Shown here: positions 1-9,041 of the stretch, piece by piece | Layout of the letters: every line of letters starts with the position of its first letter | Position numbering within the stretch: the first letter of the stretch is position 1 | Source of the DNA: Stutzerimonas chloritidismutans AW-1 | Lineage (GTDB): Bacteria > Pseudomonadota > Gammaproteobacteria > Pseudomonadales > Pseudomonadaceae | DNA: 64,000 nt | Reading direction: 5' to 3' | NCBI RefSeq assembly: GCF_000495915.1 | Contig: NZ_AOFQ01000006.1 | Span: forward strand, 80,678-144,677 | Notes under the pieces: model-generated | What the model saw: only the letters and a program-made list of their open reading frames with translations | Database searches by the model: none | Told to the model about the DNA's origin: nothing | Translations under genes and position numbers: made by a program

Positions 1-41
1 GCGCGATGGCCGCCCATGGTCGTGGCGGCGTCTACCGCTGA
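1..41 (+). other. possible 3' end of an upstream gene
   Basis: A plus-strand frame stays open from base 3 to a TGA at 39-41 and would end in ...MAAHGRGGVYR. It is convergent with the next gene, which is consistent with a gene ending here. The stretch is too short to recognise a family or to be sure that it is coding. Confidence 0.25.
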
Positions 42-44
42 GCT

Positions 45-791
45 TCAGAGATAGCGGCGCAGCATCGCATCCACCGTGCCGTCGGCACGCATCGCATCCA
101 GCGCCCGCTGCAGACGCTCAACCACCTCGTCCGGTGTCGCCCGGTTGAGCGCGAGGAACAGCCGCGCTTCATTGAAACGCAGCACCGGTTTCAGGCCGGT
201 CACACCTTCCTGCTTGGCCAGGTAGGGTCCGACCGGATCGGCGGTGGCCCAGACGTCGATCTGACCCTTGAGCAGCTTGCCGATGTTCTCCTGATCACGC
301 AGCGAGTTGATCGGCGCCAGGCCCTTGCCCTCCAGATGCTGGCTGACCGCATCGTTCTTGTAGGCACCGATGCGCAGGTCGCGTGCCTGCTCCAGTCCGG
401 TCAAGCGCAGAGGACTGTCGGCGGGCGCCAGCAGCACCCAGCTGATGCTCGCCAACGGGCCGACCCATTTGAATTGCTGCTCGCGCTCGGCCGTGAAGGT
501 GGTGGAGAACAGCCCCTGATCCGGCTGTTCGAGCACCTGCTTGTAGATGCGATCCCAGGGAAAGCGCAGGGTCAGCTCGTAGCGGATATTCGCGCGGCGG
601 AACATCTCGCGCACGATGTCGGCGTTGATGCCGTGGATGCGCGCGTCGGCGGCGTAGTTCCTGCCGTCCTCGGCCATGTTGAATGGTGGAAAATTCTCGG
701 TCAGCAGCACGACTCGGTAGTCGTCAGGCAGCGCGGCGTGCGCATGAGCGCAGAGCAGCAGCAAGACGACGGCAATGATTCGCTTGAACAT
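45..791 (-). CDS. periplasmic solute-binding protein, family 3 (tandem copy 2)
   Basis: Predicted periplasmic solute-binding protein of the amino-acid-type (SBP_bac_3) family. The ATG at 791 gives a short lysine/arginine start followed by a hydrophobic leader ending in AHAHA, a typical Sec signal peptide, and it has a GGGAG ribosome site upstream; a longer in-frame start at 857 lacks this logic. The mature part opens with LLTENFPPFNM and holds the paired motif REMFRRA...LRFPWDRIY, shared almost word for word with the next gene at 1027-1773, so the two are tandem duplicates. No permease or ATPase gene is adjacent. The protein may therefore serve a distant transporter or act as a sensor or chemotaxis ligand carrier; the ligand is unknown. 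Confidence 0.85.
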   Translation of the reverse strand: MFKRIIAVVLLLLCAHAHAALPDDYRVVLLTENFPPFNMAEDGRNYAADARIHGINADIVREMFRRANIRYELTLRFPWDRIYKQVLEQPDQGLFSTTFTAEREQQFKWVGPLASISWVLLAPADSPLRLTGLEQARDLRIGAYKNDAVSQHLEGKGLAPINSLRDQENIGKLLKGQIDVWATADPVGPYLAKQEGVTGLKPVLRFNEARLFLALNRATPDEVVERLQRALDAMRADGTVDAMLRRYL

Positions 792-1026
792 GGATCGCTC
801 CCTTTTTCTCGATTCCCTGGCCCACCCCTCCGCGAGCCAGAGCCGGAGGTTGTCCAAAGCAAGATGCGAACCAGCGAAGCGCCACGGCGCCAGCGGCTGA
901 GCGCCCGCTGAATCAGGGAAGCGTGCATGCGCCAGGACGGCGCGAGCAGGGGGATCGGTGCACGCTACTGGCGCACCGCCATCACTCGAGAAAGTCGGCG
1001 CAGAACATGCGCCGACCTGGGAAGGC

Positions 1027-1773
1027 TCAGAGGTAGCGCGCGTTGATCTCGTCGATCACACCTTCGCTACGCATCTGGTCGAGCGCTTTTTGCAGCTTCT
1101 GCACCGTCTCGTCGGCGATCTGCTTGTTCAGCGCCAGGTACAGTTCGGCACTGTCGAAACGCAGCACACGCTTGAGGCCCGTCACACCGTCCTGGCGGGC
1201 GAGGTAGCGGCCAGCGGGATCACCAGTGGCCCACAGGTCGATCTTGCCGTCGATCAGCTTCTTCACGTTCTCCTGATCGCGCAGGGCGAGCTGCGGCTGC
1301 AGCCCCTGTCCGTCCAGGTGCTCGGCAATGGCATCACCCTTGTAGGCGCCGATGTTGTACTGGCGCGCCTGATCCAGGCTGGTCAGGTTGATCGGACTGT
1401 CGCCACGAGCCAGCAACACCCAGTCGTCCGGGCCGATGGGACCAACCCACTTGAACAGCTCTTCGCGCTCGGGCAGGCGCGCCGTGACGAAAACCCCGTA
1501 GTTCGGCTGCTCCAGCGCCATGCCGTAGATACGCTCCCAGGGGAAGCGCAGCGTCAAGGTGTAGTCGATGCCGGCACGCTTGAACATCTCGCGCACGATG
1601 TCCGCGGCGATCCCGGTGATGTGCTCGTCACGCGCGAAGTTCTTGCCATCGTCCGCCATGTTGTAGGGCGGGAAATTCTCGGTCAGCAGATTGATCTTGT
1701 CTGGCGCCTGAGCGTGCGCCAGCGTAGCGCCCAGCAGCAAAGCTGCGGCGATGGTAGAGATTGTCTTGCGCAT
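1027..1773 (-). CDS. periplasmic solute-binding protein, family 3 (tandem copy 1)
   Basis: Paralogue of the gene at 45-791, with the same family-3 solute-binding fold signature (LLTENFPPYNMADDGKNF, REMFKRAGIDYTLTLRFPWERIY, LRDQENVKKLIDGKIDLWATGDPAGRYLA). The chosen ATG at 1773 starts MRKTISTIAAALLLGATLAHAQA, a clear Sec signal peptide, and follows a GGGGG-containing ribosome site; the extra 16 residues of a longer frame precede the signal and are unlikely. It lies 87 bases downstream of hisF on the same strand and could be read through from the his genes. No transporter membrane component is nearby, so the function is open: amino-acid binding is a family-level guess only. Confidence 0.85.
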   Translation of the reverse strand: MRKTISTIAAALLLGATLAHAQAPDKINLLTENFPPYNMADDGKNFARDEHITGIAADIVREMFKRAGIDYTLTLRFPWERIYGMALEQPNYGVFVTARLPEREELFKWVGPIGPDDWVLLARGDSPINLTSLDQARQYNIGAYKGDAIAEHLDGQGLQPQLALRDQENVKKLIDGKIDLWATGDPAGRYLARQDGVTGLKRVLRFDSAELYLALNKQIADETVQKLQKALDQMRSEGVIDEINARYL

Positions 1774-1860
1774 GTGTGTACCCCCTGAGTACTTATCCGC
1801 AACAGCCGCGGACGTGTCCATGTTTCGAGAGCGAAGCCTTTCGCTCTGCCGGCAACGCGA

Positions 1861-2631
1861 TCAGCGCATCACGATGCCGCGGGCAGCCAGATAGGCCTTG
1901 GCTTCCGGAATGGTGTATTCGCCGAAGTGGAAGATGCTGGCGGCCAGCACCGCATCGGCCTTGCCTTCGAGGATGCCATCGGCCAGGTGCTGCAGATTGC
2001 CGACGCCACCGGAGGCGATCACCGGGATGCACAGCGCTTCGCTGATGGCCCGGGTGACGCCCAGGTCGTAGCCGCTCTTCACGCCGTCCTGATCCATGCT
2101 GGTCAGCAGGATTTCGCCAGCGCCGAGGTCTTCCATCTTCTTCGCCCAGGCCACCGCATCCAGGCCGGTGGGCTTGCGCCCGCCATGGGTGAAAATTTCC
2201 CAGCGACCCGGCTCGCCCGGCGCGGACACCTTCTTCGCATCGATGGCGACGACGATGCATTGCGAGCCGAAGCGGTCCGCGGCCTCGCCGACGAAGTCCG
2301 GGTTGAACACCGCGGCGGTGTTGATCGAGACCTTGTCGGCGCCGGCGTTGAGCAGGTTGCGGATGTCCTGCACGCTGCGCACGCCACCGCCGACGGTCAG
2401 CGGGATGAACACCTGGCTGGCCATGCGCTCGACGGTGTGCAGGGTGGTGTCGCGGTTGTCGACGCTGGCGGTGATGTCGAGAAAGGTGATCTCGTCGGCG
2501 CCCTGCTCGTCGTAGCGGCGGGCGATTTCCACCGGGTCGCCGGCGTCGCGGATGTTCTCGAACTGGACGCCCTTGACCACGCGGCCGTTGTCCACGTCGA
2601 GGCAGGGAATGATGCGTTTGGCCAGGGCCAT
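1861..2631 (-). CDS. hisF: imidazole glycerol phosphate synthase, cyclase subunit HisF
   Basis: Cytoplasmic (beta/alpha)8-barrel subunit that uses ammonia from HisH to turn PRFAR into imidazole glycerol phosphate and AICAR, the fifth-to-sixth stage of histidine synthesis. Starting at the ATG at 2631 gives 256 residues, the normal HisF length, with the classic opening [21 protein letters not shown]; Asp12 corresponds to the N-terminal catalytic aspartate and VVAIDAKK holds the second. Phosphate-binding loops GGGVR and ASGGVG are present. A nine-residue longer start (2658) is disfavoured. It is the last biosynthetic gene of the hisB-hisH-hisA-hisF run; 98 bases carrying a repeat separate it from hisA. 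Confidence 0.97.
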   Translation of the reverse strand: MALAKRIIPCLDVDNGRVVKGVQFENIRDAGDPVEIARRYDEQGADEITFLDITASVDNRDTTLHTVERMASQVFIPLTVGGGVRSVQDIRNLLNAGADKVSINTAAVFNPDFVGEAADRFGSQCIVVAIDAKKVSAPGEPGRWEIFTHGGRKPTGLDAVAWAKKMEDLGAGEILLTSMDQDGVKSGYDLGVTRAISEALCIPVIASGGVGNLQHLADGILEGKADAVLAASIFHFGEYTIPEAKAYLAARGIVMR

Positions 2632-2686
2632 GGCTTTCTCCGAAAGCGGCTTATTCAAGCCGCAGGCTTCAAGCTGCAGGTAGCGT

Positions 2687-2718
2687 GTAGGGTGGATCGC
2701 GCTTCACCGATCCACCGC
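2687..2718. repeat. GTAGGGTGGAT intergenic palindrome, copy 1
   Basis: Between hisA and hisF the sequence starts GTAGGGTGGATCGCG and ends ATCCACCGC, so GGTGGAT and ATCCACC can pair. The same opening recurs at 26835 and 53368, which marks a dispersed intergenic repeat of this genome. Confidence 0.7.
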
Positions 2719-2729
2719 AGTTCAGCGAA

Positions 2730-3473
2730 TCACTCGTCCTTGTACTTCAGGTCGCAGAGCGCCTGCGCCTCGGCGACATCCAGCGTGCCTTCGTAGATCG
2801 CCCGGCCGGTGATGGCGCCGACAATGCCCGGCGTGTTGGTATCGAGCAGCTTCTGGATATCACCGATGTTGTGAATGCCGCCGGAAGCGATCACCGGGAT
2901 GCGGCTGGCATTGGCCAGGGCAACGGTGGCCTCGACGTTGCAGCCCTGCATCATGCCGTCCTTGGCGATGTCGGTGTAGACGATCGCCGAGACGCCATCG
3001 GCCTCGAAACGGCGCGCCAGGTCGACGGCCTGCACGCTGGAGACTTCGGCCCAGCCATCGGTGGCGACGAAGCCGTCCTTCGCATCCAGGCCAACGATGA
3101 CCTTGCCCGGGAAGGCGCGGCAGGCCTCGGTGACGAACCCCGGCTCTTTGACCGCCTTGGTACCGATGATCACGTAGCTGACGCCGGCGCGCACGTAGTG
3201 CTCGATAGTTTCCAGAGTGCGGATGCCGCCACCGATCTGGATCGGCAGGTCCGGGTAGCGCTTGGCGATGGCGGTGACCACCTCGCCGTTGACCGGCTGG
3301 CCTTCGAAGGCACCGTTGAGGTCGACCAGGTGCAGGCGACGGCAACCGCCTTCAACCCACCTGGCAGCCATCGCCACCGGGTCATCGGAAAACACCGTGG
3401 CATCGTCCATCAGGCCCTGGCGCAGACGCACGCAGGCGCCGTCCTTCAGATCGATAGCGGGGATAATCAGCAT
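2730..3473 (-). CDS. hisA: phosphoribosylformimino-5-aminoimidazole carboxamide ribotide isomerase HisA
   Basis: Cytoplasmic TIM-barrel isomerase that opens the ribose of ProFAR to PRFAR, the substrate of HisF/HisH. It starts [17 protein letters not shown], with Asp8 as the expected catalytic acid, and contains [16 protein letters not shown] and VIASGGIH phosphate-gripping loops; [10 protein letters not shown] carries the second aspartate. At 247 residues it is standard length and ends with a slightly extended acidic tail. It follows the DUF2164 gene by 36 bases and precedes hisF, in keeping with coordinated expression of the pathway. Confidence 0.97.
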   Translation of the reverse strand: MLIIPAIDLKDGACVRLRQGLMDDATVFSDDPVAMAARWVEGGCRRLHLVDLNGAFEGQPVNGEVVTAIAKRYPDLPIQIGGGIRTLETIEHYVRAGVSYVIIGTKAVKEPGFVTEACRAFPGKVIVGLDAKDGFVATDGWAEVSSVQAVDLARRFEADGVSAIVYTDIAKDGMMQGCNVEATVALANASRIPVIASGGIHNIGDIQKLLDTNTPGIVGAITGRAIYEGTLDVAEAQALCDLKYKDE

Positions 3474-3509
3474 GGCTTGAACCTGTTCAAATCAAGTGTC
3501 GGTTAAGGG

Positions 3510-3770
3510 TCAGCTCTTCTCGAGCGCCCACAAGTCGCTTTCGATGCTCTCGAACCGTTCCTTCAGGTGGCTCTGCACGTCGAAGATCGCCTTGTTGTAA
3601 TACAGCGGCGCGATTTCCCGGGCGAACAGATCGAGCACTTCCTGCGCCTCGAACGAGCCCAGCTCGAGTTCGAACCGCTCTTCCAGAAAGCGCTTGATGA
3701 CCTGCTGCGCTGCCTGCTCCTGAGCAGGATCCAGCGTCAGGACCGGCGGCTTGAGCTTGGCCCGGCTCAT
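3510..3770 (-). CDS. DUF2164 family protein embedded in the his cluster
   Basis: An 86-residue, strongly charged, probably alpha-helical soluble protein with no signal peptide or membrane segment. The core motif ELGSFEAQEVLDLFAREIAPLYYNKAIFD is typical of the DUF2164 family as I recall it. The gene begins exactly where hisH ends (hisH stop at 3771-3773), which implies translational coupling, and precedes hisA by 36 bases. Pseudomonads commonly keep this small gene between hisH and hisA. No function is established; a link to histidine synthesis is suggested only by position. Confidence 0.85.
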   Translation of the reverse strand: MSRAKLKPPVLTLDPAQEQAAQQVIKRFLEERFELELGSFEAQEVLDLFAREIAPLYYNKAIFDVQSHLKERFESIESDLWALEKS

Positions 3771-4409
3771 TTACCAGCGACCATCCCAGGCGGCGAAGTT
3801 CTGCAGCAGCTGCAGGCCGTGGGTGTGGCTCTTCTCCGGGTGAAACTGCACGGCAAAGCGCGAGCCATCGGCCAGCGCGGCGGCGAAGTCGTTGCCGTAA
3901 TGGCCGCGACCGACCACCTGGCGCGGATTGCCGGCCTCGATGTAGTAGCTGTGCACGAAATAGAAGCGCCCATTGTCCGGAATCGCGTGCCAGAGCGGGT
4001 GGTCGACCACCTGCTTGACCTCGTTCCAGCCCATGTGCGGCACCTTCAGGTGCTCGCCGTCCTCGTGCAGGTCCTTGCCGAAGAAGCGCACCTGGCCGGG
4101 GAACAGACCGATGCAATCGACGCCGTCGTTTTCTTCGCTGCGCTCCATCAGCGCCTGCATGCCGACGCAGATGCCGAGAAAGGGGCGATCTTGGCTGACT
4201 TCACGAACCAGTTCGTCGAAGCCCAGCCGGCGGATCTCGGCCATGCAGTCGCGAATCGCGCCGACGCCGGGAAACACCACGCGGTCGGCCTCACGGATGA
4301 CCTGCGCATCGCTGGTGATCAGCACGCGGCCAGCGCCGACGTGTTCCAGCGCCTTGGCCACCGAGTGCAGGTTGCCCATGCCGTAGTCGATGACGGCAAC
4401 GGTCTGCAT
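3771..4409 (-). CDS. hisH: imidazole glycerol phosphate synthase, glutamine amidotransferase subunit HisH
   Basis: Class-I glutamine amidotransferase that releases ammonia for HisF. The nucleophile elbow is FLGICVGMQ, and the VQFHPEKSH segment provides the His and Glu of the triad; the N-terminus [14 protein letters not shown] is diagnostic. The start MQT at 4409 overlaps the hisB stop by one base (TAATG on the minus strand), a standard coupling arrangement; the three-residue longer start at 4418 is less likely. It is 212 residues and full length. Confidence 0.96.
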   Translation of the reverse strand: MQTVAVIDYGMGNLHSVAKALEHVGAGRVLITSDAQVIREADRVVFPGVGAIRDCMAEIRRLGFDELVREVSQDRPFLGICVGMQALMERSEENDGVDCIGLFPGQVRFFGKDLHEDGEHLKVPHMGWNEVKQVVDHPLWHAIPDNGRFYFVHSYYIEAGNPRQVVGRGHYGNDFAAALADGSRFAVQFHPEKSHTHGLQLLQNFAAWDGRW

Positions 4410-5002
4410 TACAGGCACCCTTTGGTGGACGGCATCTGCCCGGCCATGCGCGGATCGAGCTCGACGGCCATGCGCAGCGCGCGGCCGAAGGCCTTGAACA
4501 CGGTTTCGATCTGGTGGTGGGTGTTGATGCCGCGCAGGTTGTCGATGTGCAGGGTCACCAGGGCGTGATTGACGAAGCCCTGGAAGAATTCCTGGAACAG
4601 GTCGACGTCGAACTTGCCGACCACTGCGCGGGTGTAGGGCACGTTCATGGTCAGCCCCGGGCGCCCGGAGAAGTCGATCACCACGCGCGACAGCGCCTCG
4701 TCCAGCGGCACGTAGGAATGCCCGTAGCGGGTCATGCCCTTCTTGTCGCCGATGGCCTTGGTGAAGGCCTGGCCGAGGGTGATGCCGACGTCCTCGACGG
4801 TGTGGTGGTCATCGATGTGCAGGTCGCCGTTGCACTCGATATCCAGGTCGATCAGCCCGTGACGGGCGATCTGGTCGAGCATGTGCTCCAGGAAGGGCAC
4901 GCCGATGGCGAAGCGCGCCTTGCCGGTGCCATCCAGATTGATGGTGACCTTGACCTGGGTTTCCAGGGTGTTGCGCTCTACGTAAGCCGTACGTTCGGAC
5001 AT
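4409..5002 (-). CDS. hisB: imidazoleglycerol-phosphate dehydratase HisB
   Basis: Manganese-dependent dehydratase that converts imidazole glycerol phosphate to imidazole acetol phosphate. It is the monofunctional 197-residue form, without the phosphatase domain of the enterobacterial fusion. Metal-binding histidine/acid clusters are visible in [21 protein letters not shown] and the C-terminal [14 protein letters not shown]. The ATG at 5002 is chosen over a TTG codon just before it. It is the first gene of the leftward his run and is divergent from nasR, with about 129 bases between the two starts. Confidence 0.96.
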   Translation of the reverse strand: MSERTAYVERNTLETQVKVTINLDGTGKARFAIGVPFLEHMLDQIARHGLIDLDIECNGDLHIDDHHTVEDVGITLGQAFTKAIGDKKGMTRYGHSYVPLDEALSRVVIDFSGRPGLTMNVPYTRAVVGKFDVDLFQEFFQGFVNHALVTLHIDNLRGINTHHQIETVFKAFGRALRMAVELDPRMAGQMPSTKGCL

Positions 5003-5131
5003 CAACAGCTCCGCTGATCGTGGGCGAAAAGGGGCACATTATAGGCGCAAACGCCGCAGAACGGATACGCGCCGGGCGTGCTGGACTGCATCTTGCAGGA
5101 ACCTGCGCGTCAACCCGCGGAGGTGCCGCCC

Positions 5132-6445
5132 ATGCACGGACGGAAAATGCCTGCGACCCTGCGCTTCATGCTGGCGTCCCGGCGCAGCGAACTGCTCGGC
5201 CTGGAAGACCTGGCGCGCACCTGCGAACTGGTCACCCGTATTAGCCAGCTGGTGCACACTCTGCAGAAAGAGCGCGGCTACTCGAACATCTACCTCAGCG
5301 GCAACGCCGCCCATCAGCGCCAGCAGCTGGACGTGCTCAGCCTGGAAGCCGAGGCGCTGGAGCGCGAGGTGCGCCTGGATCTGGATCGCATCGATCTGGA
5401 CGCCGTAAGCAGCGCCGAGAAGACCCGCCTGTTCACCCGCATCGCCTATGCCCTGCACAGCCTGGACGAGCTGCCGGCGCTGCGCCGGCGCATCCGCGAG
5501 CACGCCATCAGCATGCAGGACGCCACGGCGACGCTGGTGCGGCTGATCGGCGGGCTGCTGGCCGTGGTGTTCGAGGCCGCCGACACAGCCTCCGATCCGC
5601 ACATTACGCGCTGCCTGGTGGCACTGTTCAACTTCATGCAGGGCAAGGAACTGGCCGGCCAGGAGCGCGCGCTCGGCGTGGTCGGCTTCGCCAGCGGCTA
5701 TTTCCGCGCGGACATGCTGGAGCACCTGGAGCACCTGCTCGAAGGCCAGGAGCGCTGCTTCGCCACCTTCAGCCGCTTCGCCAGCCCGGCAGCGCAGGCG
5801 CTATGGCAAGCACTGTGCGCCAGCGAGACAAACATCAACGCCTGCCGCCTGCGTGACATCGCCCGCCGCACCAGCCCCGGCGCGGCGGTCGAACCGCAGC
5901 TGTGCGAGCTCTGGTTCGAGCTGCACACGCACCGCATCGACGCGATGAAGCAGGTCGAGACGCGCCTGGAGCAGGATCTGTTGCAACAGTGCCGGTACAG
6001 CATCGAGCGTATCCGCAAGGACCTGCAGAGCCATCGCAAGCTGCTCGACGGCATCGCCGACATGCACGCCGCCGCCGAGCAGGCCAAGCTGTTCAGTGTG
6101 CAGGCCAGCGATCTGGACGCGCCGCCGCCGGACGGCATGACCGCGATGGTGGCGCGCTCGACCCTGGAACTCTTGCTAACCCAGAGCGTACGCCTGCAGG
6201 GCCTCAATGAAGAATTGCGCGAGGCGCGTCAGGCGCTGGACGAGCGCAAACAGGTGGAGCGGGCCAAGCAGCAGCTCATGCGCCAGCAGGGCTTCTCCGA
6301 AGGCGAGGCCTATAGCTGGCTGCGACAGGCGGCAATGAATCAGGGCCTGCGTCTGGAGGAGATCGCCCAGCGCCTGCTGTCACTGGCACAGCCGGCGGCC
6401 GAGCGCGCCCCGGCGCGCACCCTGGGCCAGCGTTCCAGGCACTGA
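5132..6445 (+). CDS. nasR: nitrate/nitrite-sensing antitermination regulator NasR (NIT-ANTAR)
   Basis: Cytoplasmic one-component regulator. Residues about 20-280 resemble the all-helical nitrate/nitrite-sensing NIT domain (LVHTLQKERGYSNIYLSGN is typical). The last 70 residues form a coiled coil plus ANTAR RNA-binding domain (AKQQLMRQQGFSEGEAYSWLRQAA...). In Klebsiella NasR, nitrate lets the ANTAR domain disrupt a leader terminator ahead of the nitrate assimilation operon. Here the next gene cluster is a nitrate ABC transporter preceded by a leader with exactly such a terminator. The ATG at 5132 has GGAGG eight bases upstream; an 18-residue longer frame is rejected. Full length at 437 residues. 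Confidence 0.93.
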   Translation: MHGRKMPATLRFMLASRRSELLGLEDLARTCELVTRISQLVHTLQKERGYSNIYLSGNAAHQRQQLDVLSLEAEALEREVRLDLDRIDLDAVSSAEKTRLFTRIAYALHSLDELPALRRRIREHAISMQDATATLVRLIGGLLAVVFEAADTASDPHITRCLVALFNFMQGKELAGQERALGVVGFASGYFRADMLEHLEHLLEGQERCFATFSRFASPAAQALWQALCASETNINACRLRDIARRTSPGAAVEPQLCELWFELHTHRIDAMKQVETRLEQDLLQQCRYSIERIRKDLQSHRKLLDGIADMHAAAEQAKLFSVQASDLDAPPPDGMTAMVARSTLELLLTQSVRLQGLNEELREARQALDERKQVERAKQQLMRQQGFSEGEAYSWLRQAAMNQGLRLEEIAQRLLSLAQPAAERAPARTLGQRSRH

Positions 6446-6662
6446 AAACAGGCACGCCGCACCATCTGCACAGCATGCCTGCCCCGCGGATGTGCATGCG
6501 CCGCCAGTCCCGCAGGATCGCCAAGCGCAATTCATCTTGATCAAGCCAATCACGGAACTGGTCGCGCTCTGTTTGCGCCCCTCCGCAAGTGCTTGATTCG
6601 ATGGAAACCTCCCGGCGATTCGATGCCGCGGCAGCACCCGTTCCGCGCCGCCTGAGCAGTTC

Positions 6663-6678
6663 TGGCACAGCTTTCGCA
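6663..6678 (+). promoter_or_regulatory. sigma54 (RpoN) promoter of the nitrate transport operon
   Basis: TGGCAC (6663-6668), five bases, TCGCA (6674-6678). The invariant GG and GC pairs are separated by exactly ten bases, the required -24/-12 spacing. The predicted start of transcription is near 6689, right at the first leader hairpin. This implies nitrogen-status control (NtrC-type activator) on top of NasR antitermination. Confidence 0.85.
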
Positions 6679-6688
6679 AAGCTCAGGC

Positions 6689-6709
6689 AAGGCCGGATCC
6701 TTCGGCTTT
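6689..6709 (+). promoter_or_regulatory. leader hairpin, probable part of the NasR (ANTAR) RNA target
   Basis: AAGGCCG (6689-6695) pairs with CGGCTTT (6703-6709) around a small loop, at the predicted 5' end of the nitrate operon transcript. ANTAR proteins recognise paired hairpins with short loops, the second of which overlaps the terminator stem. The loop here is not a clean hexaloop, so the exact P1/P2 assignment is uncertain. Confidence 0.5.
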
Positions 6710-6730
6710 CACAACTCCTCATCAGGACAA

Positions 6731-6781
6731 CGGTGTCCACGCTCTCCGGCTCCAGCCGGGCGGTGTGGCGCCGTTTTTTTT
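6731..6781 (+). terminator. intrinsic terminator in the nitrate leader (antitermination target)
   Basis: A GC-rich hairpin with an inner CCGGCT/AGCCGG stem and outer partly paired arms (CGGTGTCCACGC with GCGGTGTGGCGCCG) is followed by eight T residues (6774-6781), all upstream of the first transporter gene. A terminator between promoter and gene only makes sense if it is overridden, which fits NasR bound to nitrate or nitrite. Confidence 0.85.
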
Positions 6782-6802
6782 CGCCCAAAGGAAAACCCGA
6801 CC

Positions 6803-8134
6803 ATGACCGAAAAGCCGAACAACGACCAGCCCAGCAGCGTAACGCTGGCCTCGCGCCGCAGCTTTCTCAAGCACTCGATCATTGCCGCCAGCGGCGTCGC
6901 CCTGTTCGGCGGCATGTCCCTGGGCATGCGTTCGGCCGCCTGGGCTGCAGGTGGTGATGTGGAGACCAGCAAGGCCAAGCTCGGCTTTATCGCCCTGACC
7001 GACGCCGCGCCGCTGTTCGTCGCCGCCGAGAAGGGCTTCTTCGCCAAATACGGGATGACCGAGGTCGAGGTACTCAAGCAGTCCTCCTGGGGCACCACCC
7101 GCGACAACCTGGTGCTCGGCTCGGCGAAGAACGGTATCGACGGCGCGCACATCCTCACGCCGATGCCCTACCTGATCAGCGCCGGCATCGTCACGCCGAA
7201 CAACCAGCCGGTGGCCATGTCGATCCTCGCGCGGCTGAACCTGTCCGGTCAGTGCATTTCGGTCGGCGAGGAATATCGCGACCTGAAGATCGGCCTCGAC
7301 AGCACCCCGTTCAAGGCCGCACTGGAAGCGAAGAAGGCCAGCGGCAAGAAAGTCAGCGCAGCGATGACCTTCCCCGGCGGCACCCATGACCTGTGGATGC
7401 GCTACTGGCTGGCGGCAGGTGGCATCGACCCGAATGCCGACATCAACACCATCGTCGTGCCGCCGGCGCAGATGGTCGCCAACATGAAGGTCGGCAGCAT
7501 GGACACCTTCTGCGTCTGCGAGCCGTGGAACGCCCAGCTGATCAACCAGAAGATCGGCTACACCGCCAACACCACCGGCGAGCTGTGGCACAACCACCCG
7601 GAGAAGGCCTTCGCCCTGCGCAGCGACTACGTGGCCGCCAACCCCAACGCGGCCAAGGCGCTGACCATGGCGATCATGGAAGCCCAGCAGTTCTGCGAGA
7701 AACCGGAGAACAAGGAAGAAGTGGCGAAGATCTGCTCGCAGCGCAAGTGGATCGGCGCGCCCTACAAGGACATCGTCGACCGCATGAAGGGCAACTTCGC
7801 CTACGGCACCGGCAAGGTGATCGAGAACCATCCCGAGCAGATGCGCTACTGGGACGACCACGCCTCCTACCCGTTCCAGAGCCACGACCTCTGGTTCCTG
7901 ACCGAGAACAAGCGCTGGGGCTACCTGCCGGCCGACTTCGACAGCCAGACGCTGATCGCCAAGGTCAACCGCGAAGACATCTGGCGCGCCGCCGCCGGCG
8001 AGCTGAACCTGCCCGCCGAACTGATCCCGACCTCCACCTCCCGCGGCGTGGAGAAGTTCTTCGACGGCAAGGTATTCGACCCCGAGAACCCGCAAGCCTA
8101 CCTGGACAGCCTGACCATCAAGGCCATGGCCTGA
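6803..8134 (+). CDS. nrtA: nitrate ABC transporter substrate-binding protein (NrtA/CmpA family)
   Basis: Periplasmic nitrate-binding protein of the assimilatory uptake system. A twin-arginine signal (SRRSFLK, residues 17-23) and hydrophobic stretch end near AAWA, so it is probably exported folded by Tat. The mature part has the NrtA/CmpA-type sequence LGFIALTDAAPLFVAAEKGFFAKYGM and the conserved FPGGTHDLWMRYWLAAGGIDP block. At 443 residues it matches the family. A ribosome site AAAGGAAA precedes the ATG. It is first in a three-gene operon with the permease and ATPase and lies behind the NasR-controlled leader. Confidence 0.93.
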   Translation: MTEKPNNDQPSSVTLASRRSFLKHSIIAASGVALFGGMSLGMRSAAWAAGGDVETSKAKLGFIALTDAAPLFVAAEKGFFAKYGMTEVEVLKQSSWGTTRDNLVLGSAKNGIDGAHILTPMPYLISAGIVTPNNQPVAMSILARLNLSGQCISVGEEYRDLKIGLDSTPFKAALEAKKASGKKVSAAMTFPGGTHDLWMRYWLAAGGIDPNADINTIVVPPAQMVANMKVGSMDTFCVCEPWNAQLINQKIGYTANTTGELWHNHPEKAFALRSDYVAANPNAAKALTMAIMEAQQFCEKPENKEEVAKICSQRKWIGAPYKDIVDRMKGNFAYGTGKVIENHPEQMRYWDDHASYPFQSHDLWFLTENKRWGYLPADFDSQTLIAKVNREDIWRAAAGELNLPAELIPTSTSRGVEKFFDGKVFDPENPQAYLDSLTIKAMA

Positions 8135-8160
8135 TAACCGCAACCCGCGAGGAAAAGCCC

Positions 8161-9030
8161 ATGAATGCCAACGTCAAACTGCAGCCCGCCACCGCCGAGC
8201 CGGTATCGATCGTCCGCCCTTCCCGGCTCGCCGCACTGGCTCGGCGCAGCGGCCGCTATGCGGTGCAGCAGCTGGTGCCACCCCTGGTGATTTTGCTGGT
8301 ACTCGGCTTGATCTGGGAGATGCTCTGCTCCGGCGCAGACGCCGCGCTGCCGCCGCCCTCGCAGGTGGTCGCGGAAACCTGGGAGCTGATCATTGATCCG
8401 TTCTACGACAACGGCGGTAATGACGTGGGCCTGGCCTGGCAACTACTGGCGAGCCTGCAGCGGGTTGCGGTGGGCTATATGCTGGCGGTGGTCGCCGGCG
8501 TCGGCCTCGGCGTGCTGATTGGCCAGTCGGACTGGGCCATGCGCGGTCTCGATCCGATCTTCCAGGTGCTACGCACCGTGCCGCCACTGGCCTGGCTGCC
8601 GCTGTCGCTGGCGGGTTTCCAGGACAGCCACCCCTCGGCGCTGTTCGTCATCTTCATCACCGCGATCTGGCCGATCATCATCAATACCGCGGTAGGCATC
8701 CGCAACATCCCACAGGACTACCGCAACGTCGCCCAAGTGCTGCAGCTCAACGGTTTCGAGTACTTCAAGACCATCATGCTGCCGGCCGCCGCGCCTTACA
8801 TCTTCACCGGCCTGCGTATCGGCGTCGGCCTGTCGTGGCTGGCGATCATCGCCGCGGAGATGCTCATCGGCGGCGTCGGCATCGGCTTCTTCATCTGGGA
8901 TGCGTGGAACGCCTCGCGCATCAGCGACATCATCCTCGCGCTCGTCTACATCGGCGTGGTCGGCTTCGTGCTCGATCGCCTGGTGGCCTTCGTCGGCCAG
9001 CGCATCACCCGCGGCATTCCGGCCAACTGA
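8161..9030 (+). CDS. nrtB: nitrate ABC transporter permease (NrtB family)
   Basis: Inner-membrane permease of 289 residues with about six hydrophobic segments and the permease-ATPase contact loop typical of binding-protein-dependent systems (NVAQVLQLNGFEYFKTIMLPAAAPYIFTGLRIGVG). The ATG at 8161 lies 26 bases after nrtA behind a GAGGAAA ribosome site. The frame is open much further upstream, but that part is a shadow of nrtA. Its job is to form the channel for nitrate (possibly also nitrite or cyanate, as known for relatives). Confidence 0.93.
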   Translation: MNANVKLQPATAEPVSIVRPSRLAALARRSGRYAVQQLVPPLVILLVLGLIWEMLCSGADAALPPPSQVVAETWELIIDPFYDNGGNDVGLAWQLLASLQRVAVGYMLAVVAGVGLGVLIGQSDWAMRGLDPIFQVLRTVPPLAWLPLSLAGFQDSHPSALFVIFITAIWPIIINTAVGIRNIPQDYRNVAQVLQLNGFEYFKTIMLPAAAPYIFTGLRIGVGLSWLAIIAAEMLIGGVGIGFFIWDAWNASRISDIILALVYIGVVGFVLDRLVAFVGQRITRGIPAN

Positions 9031-9041
9031 GGAGCAACGCC

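Noticed and set aside
7393..8160. A 545-residue open frame that begins inside nrtA and continues into nrtB
   Set aside because: The first part is an out-of-frame shadow of the substrate-binding protein with low-complexity composition. The real permease starts at 8161 behind a ribosome site.
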